Assembly (NCBI RefSeq): GCF_002901865.1
Contig: NZ_PPQF01000045.1
Location: 1-34,515, forward strand
Source: Staphylococcus agnetis
GTDB lineage: Bacteria > Bacillota > Bacilli > Staphylococcales > Staphylococcaceae
DNA length: 34,515 bases
Reading direction: 5' to 3'
The position numbers and the translations under genes are program-made. This document shows, piece after piece, positions 34,156 to 34,515 of this stretch. The notes beneath the pieces are model-generated. The model made no database searches. It was not told the DNA's origin and saw only the letters and a list, made by a program, of their open reading frames with translations. Each line of letters starts with the position of its first letter. Within the stretch, counting starts at the first letter, position 1.

Positions 34156-34300
34156 TGTTAGAAATTGAAAATCGTTCGAATGTCTATCATTTTTCCAAGT
34201 TTTGATACAGACAATCCTAATTCATTTCAATTTCTAACAACATAATCCTCTTAGCACGTGCTATTAGTGTAGGCCGGAACCCCACTTCCGGTCTTTTTTT
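34156..34300 (+). ncRNA. Small RNA gene, possibly RsaI/RsaOG-like
   Basis: A 145-nt unit has three structured parts. A perfect 15-bp stem is TGTTAGAAATTGAAA (34156-34170) with its complement at 34225-34239. An inner stem is TGTCT+ATCA (34181-34189) with TGAT+AGACA (34203-34213). A terminator GGCCGGAA-CCCCAC-TTCCGGTC (34272-34293) ends in seven T. Between stem and terminator lies a C/U-rich linker with TAATCCTCTTAG and the palindrome AGCACGTGCT (34253-34262). The exposed CCCC loop and CCUCUU linker are typical of staphylococcal Rsa RNAs that pair with G-rich ribosome sites. RsaI/RsaOG is my best guess from memory, not proven. No good reading frame lies inside. Confidence 0.75.
34272..34300 (+). 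terminator. Terminator of the small RNA
   Basis: GGCCGGAA (34272-34279) pairs with TTCCGGTC (34286-34293, one G-U) around a CCCCAC loop, followed by TTTTTTT (34294-34300). Confidence 0.9.
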
Positions 34301-34515
34301 AGTACGGCTATCTTACTAATATACCCTGTTTAAGTGCACTTTTTCAATCTATCCCGACGTTTTTTTATTTTTTATCATGTTTTTTATTAAGTTTAATTAT
34401 GTAATAGTAAAATTGATATTCGCCGCTACAATAACTAAAACTTATCACTTTTCGTGTCTGTAATAAATTTTATTATCACAATCATTTATTTATATAGTGT
34501 AAAATAATGATATAC
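34301..34515. other. AT-rich intergenic sequence to the right edge
   Basis: No gene is supported. An imperfect dyad (TGTAATAAA with TTTTATTATCA, about 34460-34478) and AT-rich promoter-like sequence near 34490-34510 suggest that a gene starts beyond the window. Confidence 0.4.

Overview
The window reads as a low-GC Firmicute chromosome from the genus Staphylococcus. The large SRP RNA, the treP-treC-treR block, a gltC/gltB-gltD divergon, an sle1-type LysM-CHAP amidase under a WalR box, an mccA-mccB pair and panB-panC-panD all follow staphylococcal order and sequence. A coagulase-variable animal-associated species (hyicus-intermedius type) is my guess from memory of the family; species cannot be proved here. 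No prophage, insertion sequence, CRISPR array or replication origin was seen.

Layout. 1-440: terminator and SRP RNA gene (minus), leading out of the window. 499-3940: trehalose operon treP-treC-treR (minus), with treP wrecked by an internal deletion while its promoter, two TreR-type operators and a cre-like site look intact. 4147-4359: tRNA-Ser(UGA) with its own promoter and terminator. 4377-11351: glutamate synthase gltB-gltD (minus) with the divergent LysR regulator gltC. 11364-15617: two coupled YibE/F-type membrane proteins and a short UvrA-like ABC ATPase (plus). 15661-18232: secreted IsaB-like protein, a 90-residue hypothetical protein and the Sle1-type autolysin. 18298-20341: mccA-mccB (homocysteine to cysteine), divergent from a GNAT acetyltransferase and type-B carboxylesterase. 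22376-23704: sodium-coupled amino-acid transporter. 23914-27346: pyruvate phosphate dikinase and its bifunctional regulatory kinase/phosphorylase.

27583-29173 is the accessory scar: an AT-rich, minus-strand membrane protein (probable immunity protein) coupled to the C-terminal part of a glycine-zipper, polymorphic-toxin-like protein. The toxin fragment is broken by a frameshift at a G6 run and cut off at about 28910. Exactly there the C-terminal half of a CHAP-domain hydrolase begins on the other strand. Both genes have lost their N-termini at one junction.

29222-32197: pantothenate genes panB-panC-panD (minus), divergent from a ketopantoate reductase across a perfect dyad, so all steps special to pantothenate sit together. 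32287-33107: two hypothetical membrane proteins. 33143-33991: paired small multidrug resistance proteins YkkC/YkkD behind a guanidine-I (ykkC) riboswitch with overlapping terminator and good promoter. 34121-34300: a strongly supported small RNA gene, possibly of the RsaI/RsaOG type.

Most genes are core metabolism. The most interesting parts are the toxin/immunity scar, the orphaned trehalose operon, a family of near-identical terminator stems used across unrelated genes, and the sRNA at the right end.
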